DNA from: Nymphaea colorata
Lineage: Eukaryota; Streptophyta; Magnoliopsida; Nymphaeales; Nymphaeaceae
NCBI RefSeq assembly: GCF_008831285.2
Contig: NC_045147.1
Span: forward strand, 22,964,981 to 23,028,980
DNA length: 64,000 nt
Reading direction: 5' to 3'
The notes below the pieces were generated by a model. It saw only the letters and a program-made list of their open reading frames with translations, did no database searches and was not told the origin of the DNA. Below are positions 1 to 11,474 of the stretch, piece after piece. The position numbers and the translations under genes were made by a program. Within the stretch, counting starts at the first letter, position 1. Each line of letters starts with the position of its first letter.

Positions 1-36
1 CTCTCTTTCTCTCTCTCTATATATATATATATATAG
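1..36. repeat. Compound (CT)n(AT)n microsatellite
   Basis: A CT-rich tract runs directly into alternating AT at the window edge, so its true left end is not visible. Confidence 0.85.
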
Positions 37-691
37 TCACCCAACTATCAAACTATGGTTGTCCATCTTATGCAGATAAATGATTGAGAGAAAAACATGG
101 AGAAAAATGATGAACTGATAGTAGTTGATGAAAATGGTTATCATTTTTTTTTCTCTTAACCATTCACCACGAGACGAGAGATCATCTGACGTAGTTAGAT
201 TAGATGACTAGGTGACTCTAAAAAACTAAAGTTATCATTAAATTTTCCTATAATACATCAATCGATTAAACATACTACTTGATGCATTGGTGGAGGATTT
301 CTTCCTCTAAACCCAAATGAAGAAATTTACTGATTTTATATATTATATTATTTTTGCTCACTTTATATGAGCAGCTAATGGATGCAGAAGGTTAGGAGGA
401 AGGACAATGTTGGATGTACTCGTTCATGTGTGCAAAGGAGCTTGATTTTTTTTTTAATCTATCGAGAGAATCTCTCATTAAGATCCTAAGATTGTCAAAA
501 ATCTGTCGATTAAATGTCAAATCCTTCCCCTGTGACGACACCTTTTAAGCAAAGAAAAAGAAAAATGGTAAAGTATGGATTGCAAGTGCGGTTTTAGGCG
601 TGATATAAAATTTTTAGTTTGTTAAAACCCTAGATTTCTTGTCAGATCAGTAAAGCTATTTCCCGCATCCTTGTTCTTGAAGAAACCCTAA

Positions 692-902
692 GGAACGTTT
701 GATTGCTTCTAATCCAAAATCATCTGGATTTGAAAACAGACCCTTCCCCTTATTCATTTGACATGCAACATTTTCTCAATGCAAAGGAAAGATAAAGATT
801 TCAAGTGTAGATTTTAAGTCTCGTTTAAGCTCCTTAGTTCGATGAACCAGGATTTTAATATCAGACAATGAATTTTAAACATGAAATTATCAGACGCCCC
901 CC
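692..902. mobile_element. Tourist-like (PIF/Harbinger-type) MITE
   Basis: The left end reads GGAACGTTTGATTGCTT and the right end is a degenerate inverse of it (TTATCAGACGCCCCCC). The element is flanked by TAA on the left and TAG on the right, consistent with a decayed 3-bp TWA target duplication. Internal sequence around the phrase TTTTCTCAATGCAAAG recurs at about 32327-32345, inside a second, truncated copy whose right end reads AATCAAACACTCCC. It has no coding capacity. The family assignment is inferred from terminal sequence and target-site type. Confidence 0.55.
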
Positions 903-1258
903 TAGAAAGAAAGAGCTTTGAAACTTCCATCGTATCTCATCGCACTAAAAAATGGGAATGAAGATGTTAGTTAAAAGGTAGGTCGCAGGAAAGGAAAGGG
1001 AAAAAGTAACAAAGAAAGTTTTGAAGGTTTTTATCTTCACTCTCAAATAAGAGACTCTTAAAAGAAACAATGGCTTAAAAAAAAACGTTGAAGAGGGCCG
1101 ACACCTTCCATGTGGAAAGAACAAACGCAGGGTTGTTAATGAAGAGTGGCAAGAGAAAGAAATGGGGGCATTGATGGTTCAAAATTTAAGTTCAAAGGAG
1201 CCCTTTCCACCGACGGCATTATTGGGCAAGTGGCTGAAAATAAATAAAAAGGGGAGAC

Positions 1259-1285
1259 GTGCGTGCGTGCGTGCGTGTGTGTGTG
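1259..1285. repeat. (CGTG)n/(TG)n microsatellite
   Basis: CGTG repeats decay into GT repeats. On the other strand they give Thr-His-Ala-Arg codons, so overlapping open frames with THARTHA-type runs are artefacts of the repeat. Confidence 0.85.
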
Positions 1286-2796
1286 ATAGAGAAGGGACAT
1301 GAAAGAACGAGGACAAGGGCAAAAAATTGTAAAGAAGGAAGAACACAAGGGGGCTGAATGGTAAAAAGGTTGAGCATACGCGCATGTGGAAGGGCGTGTG
1401 CATTCTTCTTAGTGCAGTGTCGGTAGAGAGAGAGAGAGAGAGAATGCTTCTAAGTATCTTCAATGCTTGGCCCTACGGATGCTTAAAAAGACTAAAATAT
1501 GTCTGTAAAAGCTCTTTTACAATAATAATACAGTTGAATTATGTATTGATGCGGGCCCAGATAGCAAGAAGAAGAGCAGGGAGAGGAGGGTTCAGTAGGT
1601 CAATGGCTCAAGCAACATGAGCACTACAACACTTGTGTCAAGAAAAAGAAAACATTGCACTAAATAGTTGCGCAGCAGCACCTAGTTTTAAAGGTTAAGT
1701 TAGATTATAGTTTCAAGATTTTGACAGAGCCAAAATATCACTTTCCAAAATGTTTATATAAAACAAGTAAATTTTTTAAAAGTTTATTATTATTATTTTT
1801 TGTTTGAGAAGAGGTCGGCCCTTGCCACCCTTCTTTGGCTCCACCCTTTGTCTACTTCAACCTATGCACTCGTACAACCTCCCAAGGTAGGAGGAAAAAA
1901 AGGATATTCAACTCTCACTCGAACTCTTGCTCAGCTGAGTAATAAATTTAAATTTTACATAATAGGATGAAAAAAAAGAATCAACTGAGTGGCAATGTGG
2001 TCGACTTTAATGGAGTTTGTGTTGTGAATCTCGTGGTTATTGTTTCATTCCAGTGCCTTGCTCCTTTAAATTGTAAAATGGTTTTTGCACTCGAAAAAAG
2101 AAGATTGGGAAAGAAGAAGAATTTTAAGAGAGAAGATGGGAAAAGAAAAAGGAACAAGAACCATAGTGGCATTCTTAATCACATACTCAATATTTATCAA
2201 TACCAGCACCCTCCAAAATTTAACTGAAGATGAAGAAAAAGACTTGTGATTGGAGTAAGAAGAGACACCACGGCCTTGTGGGCCTGGCGATCCGGGCACT
2301 CTTATCTTGCCGGGTGCGCATTAAAGGGGCCCGGAATTGGGGGCCACCTTGGGTTGAGGATATTTTATTTCAAAGGGACAAGAGAAGTCGCCCTCAAGCA
2401 TTCATTGCTGTGAATTTGACGCTTCCTCCCTCTCCTTTTACTTCTCAAGACAAACTCAGGGCCCACCTCCTAACAATTCCACGTAGAAGGAAACAATATA
2501 ATGTCTCATGAAAAGACTTCAAGATAGTGAATTTTTTTTTTCAAAAATATATTAACAGAATTTATCTCCTTTTTCTTTCCTTCCTCATGCATGTTAGTGT
2601 GTATATTTCATTTTTTGGATTTTGTTTTTCCAGTTTGTTTTAGTATTTATAATACTTCTTGTCTTCAAATTTTATTATAGATTCTCATTTTATCGTCTTT
2701 GTTTTTTTCTTTCCTTACTTTACAATAAAGTAAAAGTTGTATTTTAATAAAACCCTGTTTACCATGTTTTTATTTCTGCGTCCTTACCTTTGAACC

Positions 2797-2925
2797 AGGG
2801 GTTGAGGGAGGGGGGCCGGCCTGGGCCATGGCCCTACTCTACTTAATTGAAATTTTTTAGTTGCACCATGATTGTTTGGATTCGAGTTCAATTGTCTCTT
2901 ATATACAAAATTTGCTTTTAGTGCT
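2797..2925 (+). repeat. Dispersed repeat family A, copy 1
   Basis: The sequence runs from a G-rich head through GGGCCATGGCCC, an AATTGAA-rich middle and GTTGCACCATG to a GTTCAATT tail. It matches 61535-61710 in the same orientation and about 19965-20090 in the opposite orientation. Copies are diverged by small indels. No coding sequence is visible. The class is unknown; a non-autonomous DNA element is possible. Confidence 0.5.
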
Positions 2926-5869
2926 TTTAGAAATTAAGATTATTACACTTCAACTTGCACATCAATGATCTTTAATTCCATCAGGTTCATATGGTGGTCG
3001 TGGGAAGAGGATTTAGGTGGAGTTTTTGGCTCTTCAAAAATGAGGTTGAACTCCTCCAATAGTCTCCACATTTCAAGCGAGGTCACCTCTTCTTCTAAGT
3101 CGGTGGATTATTTTATTTAAACCGAAGGCAAACAACATGCAACTTCCAAATCTAGATCGAAGCAATTTTGGAGCTTGTTTACACTTAACACCCTATGTAA
3201 CCATTGTGCCAACTCTCTAAGCAACAAAAGTTTCCATTACACTCCTCTTATTTATTTTTTTTCTGTAAATGCTGACGATATTCTTCTTTTTTTTTTTTTT
3301 TCCACTTCCAGGCAAGCTCTGCCAGCATTGGAAACTACAAAATTGGCTTTACATTCAAACAGAAAAAAGAGAGTTTGCTTTAGCACGGTGACCAACTTCA
3401 ATCTAAAATAATGCCTCCATCTCCATACAAAGCATGACAACATGAATACGGAGTAGCATTCCTGTATTTGGCCGGAAACCAATTTCAACGATATCCTAAC
3501 GTGATTTTTAAGAGCTTTCTGCACTGCTTTATCGAAAAAAATCGATCCGCTGATGTTTTAGCGTATGTTTTCACTTTTGAAACGGCCACGTCTCATACTT
3601 CCTGGCTAGAATTGTTCCTCTTATCATTTTCATTAATCAATTGAATGTAGAAGAACCACTGAAGTCTCCAAACAACTATATGAGAGTATTTGGCAACATG
3701 AAAACTAAGACGATGCTTCACAAATCTGTTTGAAAATTTGTAGCAGATTCATGCAATATTAAAATGCAGCAGTCTATCAATTTTTCCTGTTCTTTAAAAT
3801 AAATTTACGAAACACTGTGTTAGTGTTCATGTCGCCAGCTTGTACTTGTTTCCTTCTCATCACCACTTGTGGCGATAATGGATATGAATTTTGCGAAGAA
3901 CTTTTATTCAATATCAATTAGTAAAATCTATCAAAGTACTTTGTTGGCTGTTGTAGAAAAAATTGTTTTGATAAAGAAATGAACAAAAGCAACGAGTTGA
4001 GATACATGTTTTTTATCGAGTTAAAATACATCTATATATACCGTTAGTAGGGCTAAAACAACTTCGATTATGTACATGTGTATATTATATCTGCATGGAC
4101 GCCAGTTTCTGGTTTAGGTCCTTGCGAAACGTATAGCTGCTGACGCTTTTTTGTCCCAACGGGCTTGTTCGTCGTCAAACGTTGATGGAATGTGAAAGTC
4201 ATCTATTTTTCATCTCTCGAAAAACTAAATGTAATTGATGGAAAGAATTACGATATGTTTTCTGATAAAATAGGTCATAATAAACACATTTATAAATTGA
4301 ATGTGGTTCTGATTCGGAAATTCAATTATAAACCAAATCTCAACCATTCAACTCCGGATACTTTTTAGATTTTTTTAGATTATTAGTTTGTAAGATCTTC
4401 ATGAAAGTTTGAAACACAAATCTTGGCACGGTTTTTTGTGATCTTTTGACGCCTTTTGGGCATTTCTAATTATATTTTTGTGTTCCTCACTGGGAATTGG
4501 ATACCGAATCCAAATGAAGTTAGATACAGTAATCCATATCGGAACCAATGTAATGAATGAACCTACCTTTTAATCCAAATCAATCTTCAAATTCACTATC
4601 GCATTCACATTCTTACATTTGAATTGGAAGGGAATTAAGATATATACTTGGACTACTTGTTTCGAGTCCTATAGCTTCTCTAGTCCTTTATCTTGAAGTT
4701 TAGGAGCTTTTGATGCACCAATTGGTAAGCGGCTTAGAAAAATAAGATATAAGAGGCTTTACCGGCCCAAGGATTTCCTACAATATTCCACTCCAAGCAA
4801 CCCAAAGCTAGTTTCAGGAATTTTTGCATTAATTGGATACCGATCATGCATCTAATATAGGCCTTCATCATTAGCAGAGTCAAAAAAAATTTTTTGGTGG
4901 GAGCACTCATTTAATATCTTTAATTTCTTTGGGGTACTTACATGTATAACAATTAAATATATCAAAGCATTAACATATATATTAAACTAATTTTGTGTGT
5001 GGGCAAACTACCCACACCAGTCACCGTGTGGCTATCCATCACCAAAATAAAACGGTGGAGATTTTAGATTTGGCAATGATACGATGGATCATGTGATCCG
5101 CTCACCATTTTCAGATAAACCCATCGGAAGGACATCTTATACGTGAGAAGAACCCACTCACTGCAGCCAGTATGTTATAAACCAATGTATGTGGATCTGT
5201 GTGGGCAACAGCCCACTTATGGCCCCGCCACTGGCCGCAGCAAATCCCAAACTAGCAAGCCCAGTGGAGTTGATCAACTCAGATGTGTTGCTGGAGTTGC
5301 AGAGAGGTCGGATTTAAAGTGGTTAAGGATGCTAGAGGTTGGATGGGAACTGGATCCAGGTTAAACGACAAGACCCTCAAGCTTGTTCCGACCCAGGTCG
5401 CACTCTGTGTTTTGGACATCATTGAAGTTCTTCCTTTTCAAGGGTGATTGGTCTGGCCTAAGGAGCGTAGCCAAGTTGATTGAGCTAGCGGGCCGGCGAA
5501 AGTGCAATCATCAATTCAATTCCTATTGGTGCTACCTTTTTGAACTGTAAATAGTATATCTGTTAGTAACTAGTGTCTCACTTTCTACCCAGGTTCCAAA
5601 ACAACCTTAGACCCTAGAAGGAGGAGGGTTGCACTTTGGCCTCTTCGAGGTACCACCATAGACGTTTACTACCACCAAAAATGAAAACTTCGGCCTTTTC
5701 AAGGTACGATCAGTCTGGTACCCCCAAAAGTTAAGATCTTTCGCATGTCATCTATGCGTTCATTTGCTTATCTGTCTCCTATCGTATTGGTAATTTATGG
5801 GATTGTAGTAGCAACTTCAATCATGTCAATTCCAATTGTGTTTGAAATATATGTAACTATATATTACCA

Positions 5870-6045
5870 TGTTTTACTTTTTTTGCTTATTTACTTGTTT
5901 TTTTTTATGTTGTCTTATTAGTTTCTCATTTATTTTATTTTTTTTTAATTTTAAGATTTTAAATTTTAAAAAAATTACCATTTTTTTTTTCAATCTCGCC
6001 ATATTATACCTGATAAAACAATTACCATTTAACGAGACTTTTGAC
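5870..6045 (+). repeat. Dispersed repeat family B, copy 1
   Basis: This T-rich stretch containing TTATTAGTTTCTCA, TTATTTTATTTTT and the phrase CGCCATATTATACC is the reverse complement of sequence at about 25800-25960 inside an RWA intron. The copies differ at many positions, so the family is old. The open frames on both strands are simple T or A runs and not genes. Confidence 0.5.
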
Positions 6046-7126
6046 TGTAGTTGAGATGTATGTATGTATAGCATATTCATACACTTCCTAATCATAAATC
6101 TCATGATAAGATTCATATTGAACCTCAATGAGAACAGCAATATTATTTATGCAATAGTCATTTTGGCTGAACCCACGAGATTAAAACAATGTGAGGTCTG
6201 GGCCCTTTGATTAGTAACGGTTGGTCATAGTATCAAAGACGAAACATATCGCCTCTTTCCTAGCCGTTATTCATATAAACTTCCACATGAATAGACGACC
6301 ATGAGCAATACTCAACTCCGGGTCATATAAAAATGTTTTGGAAACTAGGAGACTAAGCCAAGTTAAATGATGTTTTAATGTATAATATAACCTTAATATC
6401 CCTGTGATGGTGGTGCTTATATGATGGGGGTAGTAGTAAACATCGCTAAGTTGATGAACTAATGTTTCTTTCTTTTTGGTGAGCATGAGGTTAACAACCC
6501 ACCTTTCGGAAATGAAGCCCAAAAGCCCCTCCATTCTACGTACCCAATTAAAACGAAAAACTGCAAGAAATGTGTCTTACCGAATGACAAAGCTGGCAAT
6601 AATCTTATGTTCAACACTAAATACCCAAAAAAAATGTACTTTGAGTGCTCCAAAAGATTAATTAAACATTCCTATCAAATTGATTTGGCCTCTTGTTATT
6701 TGTTAAAAGACCCGAGCATGGACAATATTGTAATTTTCTACCCCAAGGACACAACATGGTTAGGGTTGTCATTGTATAGGATCCGAACCGCATATCCAAC
6801 TGAGCCGCTTCAAGAGGCCAGATATATGTATATATATATATCGCTTACAAAACCAGATTGAATTCTGATAAGAAATGACATCCAATCAAATTCAGATTCA
6901 ATTTTTAAACAAATATACAATCAGTTTCATATTAAGGTTTAAATAAATATCTTATACATCTGATATGCATACATTTTGGAAGTCCTTAGCATGCATAGCA
7001 TAATGTGGTTCAGATTCGGTGGTGTATTGAAGCGTTAATATTCGTTTAAAATTCAGATTAGGAACGTATTTTGGATTTTGGATTATTCAGATATGGTGTC
7101 AAGTTTTCTCCATTCATATTTAAATA

Positions 7127-7129
<3 letters not shown>

Positions 7130-7217
<88 letters not shown>
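7130..7217. repeat. (TA)n microsatellite, about 44 units
   Basis: An uninterrupted alternating TA run of about 88 bp, the longest in the window. It is expected to vary in length between individuals and to mis-assemble in short-read data. The overlapping open frame is only Ile-Tyr repeats. Confidence 0.95.
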
Positions 7218-7220
<3 letters not shown>

Positions 7221-8053
7221 AACATCTGATAAATGATACATCCAAATTGAATCTAAGCTATAATTCCCATATATGAACTCCTCGTATAATTGAAAAAACC
7301 CCAACAAATTCACTGACATCAATACCCAGTTCTTTTAGACGAGATGTTTCTTGGACTTGGATAATACGAAATATTTAATATTTAATATCAATTAAAAAGA
7401 AAACTGTTTACCAAAGCGAGAAAGGCCGTAAATCAAATAGTTATTAACTGGTAAAGTGCAGTACACTAAAAGCAAGAACAGCTGGAGATGGCGTTAAGTT
7501 TGGTGGACTGGCCAACGCACATTGACTACCACATGGCCCAGATTGGATGATAGCTGCAGAGAGAAAGAGATCAAGGCATCGTCTTAATTTGGAGCTTCGT
7601 GATATGTTCTTTTAAGTGGCCTTCGTTCTCTTCAAACTTAATTATAATTTTTTAGATCATAAAACCTCGTGGCTAGTATCCGCACTTCTATTAGAGCATG
7701 ATGAAGGGCTTAAGATTGACGCTAAAAATTTGTGGATGTTTTCCAAATGAATCATGACCAAGTGCTTGGAATATGGCAGAAAATTAGGTAGGCGACTATG
7801 ACGAGAAATTGATTGTTGAAGAACAGCACGTCGGTAAGGTACTCTTGTTTTATATTGTTATTTGATATGCTTCTCTAAATGATATTGCGAAAACAAGACG
7901 GATTCATTCAATGTAACTTTCGTAAATAAATAAAAGGTAGAAACTAGAAGAAGAAGCCAATAAATCTTCTCTCAAGAAACAAGCAAATGGACTAACGAAA
8001 GAATTAGAAAATGGCTACCTAATAATAGATAGTATACAACATTTTTTATATAG

Positions 8054-8246
8054 GATAAGCCAATCCGACCCACTCATGGGCTCGGGCCCCTCGTTCGACG
8101 GATCGCAACCTGCCCTTTAACAGTTTTCGCTTCGAACCTAAAAAGGATAGGAAGCAGGACAATCATCTCATTAATGACCTCTCTTTATAAGCCCTTGAAG
8201 ATCCTTCACAATTTTCGATACGAGACTAAACTTTTGGGGTGTTACA
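8054..8246 (-). repeat. 3' LTR of the TRIM element
   Basis: This is the downstream LTR in element (minus-strand) orientation. It directly follows the polypurine tract and differs from its partner by scattered substitutions, so insertion is not very recent. Confidence 0.75.
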
Positions 8247-8322
8247 ATCCACCCCCTTTAAGGCACGCGCGTTCACGTGTGTGGGACCCTAGGTTCGGGT
8301 GTTGAACTGGCTCTAATACCAC

Positions 8323-8514
8323 TGTAACCATCCGACCCACTCATGGGCTTGGGCCCTTAGTTCAATGGATCCCAACCCGCTCCTTAGCAGTTTCGACTAC
8401 AAACCTAAAAAAGATAAGAACCAAGACAATCATGTCATTAATGGTCTCCCTTTATAAGCTCTTGAAGATACTTCACAAATCTTTTATATGAGACTAAACT
8501 TTTGGAGTGTTACA
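8323..8514 (-). repeat. 5' LTR of the TRIM element
   Basis: This is the upstream LTR in element orientation, with intact TG and CA ends. It is immediately followed by the initiator-Met primer-binding site at about 8309-8322. Confidence 0.75.
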
Positions 8515-10483
8515 ATAGCTACTCTTATTAGAATAAGCAATAGATATGAGAAGTTATGCATACAATGGAGGTGACTCCTCAGGATACTGAAAAAAGTTAT
8601 ACATGAGCAGCAGCTATCGAAGGAGCTTGGGGTGGCTGGTGGCAATTTATGGTTACCCTGCTGGAAGAGCGGCAGAGGGAGTGATTAGGGGATGTTTGAT
8701 TACATTTAATGTACTAAGATTTAAGATTATGATCAAGGTTTGTTTGAGATCCCCGAAATTAAGATATGGTCCTCCCTCCTTTAATCTTAATTAAGATATT
8801 AGTTCCTTCCCATAGTTTAGTTAATTCTAACGTTAGTGTCGGCCACAAATTTTTTGTTCTGGATTAGAATATATATCTTTTGCCCACATCAATTATGACA
8901 AATAAGATCCATGAATCTAAAACTAAAATTGTAACTAAAATATATGATAAACTATTGAAAGATGAATGATATCTTTGTTTACTGGGTGCTGGTTTGCTCA
9001 CATATTTGCTTCTTTTTCTTCCTTCTGATCGAGAGTACGAGAGGCCTCGTCCTTGACCACATGACCAGATATATTGTTCTTGTAGTTGACCGACTCAACT
9101 AAAGAGTGATGATGTCTAAAATCGGCGAGCTCAGTTTGTGGAAAGAACAATTAAGGTGCTGAGCTAAAAAGTTAAAATATAGAGAGAAAAAAGCTTAGGT
9201 TTTCACGTGGTGCTAGTTTGTCATCAACAGGCATTGATGGTAGAAGTCCATCACAGGATTTACTATGAAGAAATGAGGTCATTACTTTGGTATTTCGGGT
9301 GAGCAAGAAGCTAATCCTAAGGTTAAGCCCCTCGCACCCCCTCACAGGGCTGTTTTATGGTGTCTCGATGTAGGCATCTCCACTATGTACTATTTGCATA
9401 TCGGTGCTCCACCTTTTGGAGTACATAGGTTTCTTTTGCTCAGGTCCCGTAGAAGCAGAAAAAATTTCCCCACTCTATCAATGACTTCATTATTTGATTG
9501 AGTCACAATAATATTGTGCTAGAAACTCAATTTGAGTACGAAGATTAATTTCAAAAGGAGTTGCCATGAACACCAGCTCAGTGTCGGCTTTAAGGTTTTT
9601 CTTCAAACTCAAACCCCAACAGCAATCGGTAAAACATCTTGAATTTCACAATGCCCTTAGCTGTTAGTTTTATTATAAGAATTTTATTTCAGACTAGTGT
9701 GTCGGCAATGTGTCAGAAGTTCCTAGTGGGGCTACTTTTCTTCTATACTGCAAACACCATATGTGCGACACTTAATTTTAAAATCTAAATAAGTTTACAC
9801 CAAGAGAAGAGGAAGGATGAAGAGCTTTGGCTCCAGGGCGGTTGGGATTCCCACCGGACCCCAAAAAAGGACAAAGAAAAATGTCCTTTTAAAATTGAAA
9901 GCGCTCAACAATCCCAACTCCTAGTCACGAAGAACTCTCAAGAAAATTTGGAGCCCTCTCGTACGGCCTATGAAATAAGAGGAAAATAAATGATCGTGTA
10001 TTTTAAAACGTGAGCAAGCCCGGAATCAGGCACAACTGTGCCGGGAACGCGAAGGATCCGTATTTAGGACAACTATATACGCAAAGGACAAGTTGGAGTT
10101 AGATCTTTCATGGCTAAAAATGACAAATTTAACTTGAAAGAGCAGTTGGAAGATTGACTTGAAATACCAGTTGAGACATTTAATGGACAAAAAAAGACAG
10201 TTGGCTTATGGAGAAAACACTTTGATGGGTGTAAATCTGCTGCTTTTACCTTTAACTGTGTCTTCCTTCTCTGAATTTTTTCTTTTTTTTCATCTTTCTC
10301 AATTACCGCAGGTCTTTACTTCTCCTTGCTCCCTTTATGGTTCTTCCATGCATGAAGACTTCGATGGCAGTGTATTATTAATTCAGTGTCGTCTTTGGTG
10401 GGGCTTACTTTGAGTGTCTCCCGCTCCTTTGTATTCTGTCTTTTGCGTTCCGTTCACCAGTTTCAACTGCCAGAGTGGCTCCT

Positions 10484-10490
10484 CTATAAG
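10484..10490 (+). promoter_or_regulatory. Possible TATA box of the LACS gene
   Basis: CTATAAG lies about 30 bp before a plausible start site near 10515, with CCAAT at about 10503. A leader of about 110 bp would then be spliced from GTATGTG at 10632 to the acceptor ending at 11459, just before the start codon. The leader intron is inferred from splice signals only. Confidence 0.35.
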
Positions 10491-11474
10491 AAGGGACAAG
10501 AACCAATGGACTCTTCTCTATATTATTAGTTGAAATCTTGGATTCCGACTTGATTAGTTCTTGACCACCCACCTCAGAGCGAAGCTACTGCTACTCTGGG
10601 TTTGGCTCTGTCTCTGAGTTTATCATTGTGCGTATGTGAATTTTGGTGTTTTCTTTTCGATCTTGCAGAGCTTCTTTTCTGCCTTGCATAACCGCATGAT
10701 GTTGCAATGCATATTGCGTGATCGACTCCCTCTTTCACTCTTACATGTTTGTGGGTGCTCGATTTTTGGGATGTAGTTTGCCTAACATGTGCTACTCTCG
10801 GAATCTGCTTTCTTAAGCATCCGAAATTTAGTTTCTTCGTTGATATCTACTTCCTGTTAGCTTCTTATTCCACCTCCAGGACCAGGAGTTGGTGTCTGGT
10901 GATATACTGCGGCCTTTGATTCCCCCAGCATTCCTCCTTCATTCGTGAATATTAGCACTCACAACAGAAACTATAGTAAAATAAACTTTTTCAATAGTCG
11001 TCAAATATCTCAAAATGAGAAGTTCCTTGTTCGTGTTAGGAGAGTTGATCCTTCCTTTCTGCGCATATTGATATCCGTGGTGTAATCGGGCGACACTGAG
11101 GGACCTGCCACTTTTCTAAGCGTCCTTACCGTTTACTTTCTTTCGTTGCATTAACTCCACGATTTGGACTTCGTTGTTGGACATGTTGATCACCATACAA
11201 TTTTATGCTTGTATCTGCTTCTCTTATTGAAACTTTAACTTTGCACTGGTATAATACAGATACTTCCATACTTTTTTGCTTTCCTTGGCTCTTTGGGGAT
11301 CCTTCTTTTGCAATTATTTTCTGGGTTTCTCCTAAATTTCTTTATACCCAGAGGCCGATATTTCCGTACCGCAATCTGTCATTTCTTTTAATTATTTCAT
11401 GTTTCCCTTTTAAAGCTTTTCAGCGTGTTTGATGGTTACTGAGCTTTTCAGTGTTGCAGGGACCGTAAAGAAGG

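Larger units (their letters stand above)
8054..8514 (-). mobile_element. TRIM/SMART-type miniature LTR retrotransposon
   Basis: Two direct repeats of about 192 bp (8054-8246 and 8323-8514) bracket only 76 bp. Read on the minus strand, each LTR starts TGTAACAC and the intact one ends GGTTACA. Next comes TGGTATTAGAGCC, one base from the usual plant primer-binding site complementary to initiator Met-tRNA. At the far end, AAAGGGGGTGGA is a polypurine tract abutting the second LTR. ATAG flanks both outer ends (8050-8053 and 8515-8518), consistent with a 4-bp target duplication. There is no gag or pol, so movement would need enzymes in trans. The left outer terminus has lost the canonical TG. A related solo LTR lies at 61315-61498. 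Confidence 0.8.
1..10480. other. Gene-poor intergenic region
   Basis: No reading frame here could be joined into a recognisable protein on either strand. The DNA is AT-rich with many homopolymer runs. It holds a Tourist-like MITE (692-902), dispersed repeats (2797-2925 and 5870-6045), a long (TA)n tract (7130-7217) and a TRIM element (8054-8514), listed separately. The longest open frames (up to 93 codons, for example 2230-2511) look random, with no motif and no splice partners. The last few hundred bases before 10480 probably include the LACS promoter. Confidence 0.6.

Noticed and set aside
7083-7322. 79-codon Ile-Tyr repeat protein
   Set aside because: Translation of the (TA)n microsatellite.
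8688-8720. TTA followed by GGGGATGTTTGATTAC, like a Tourist MITE left end
   Set aside because: No matching right terminus was found within several hundred bases.
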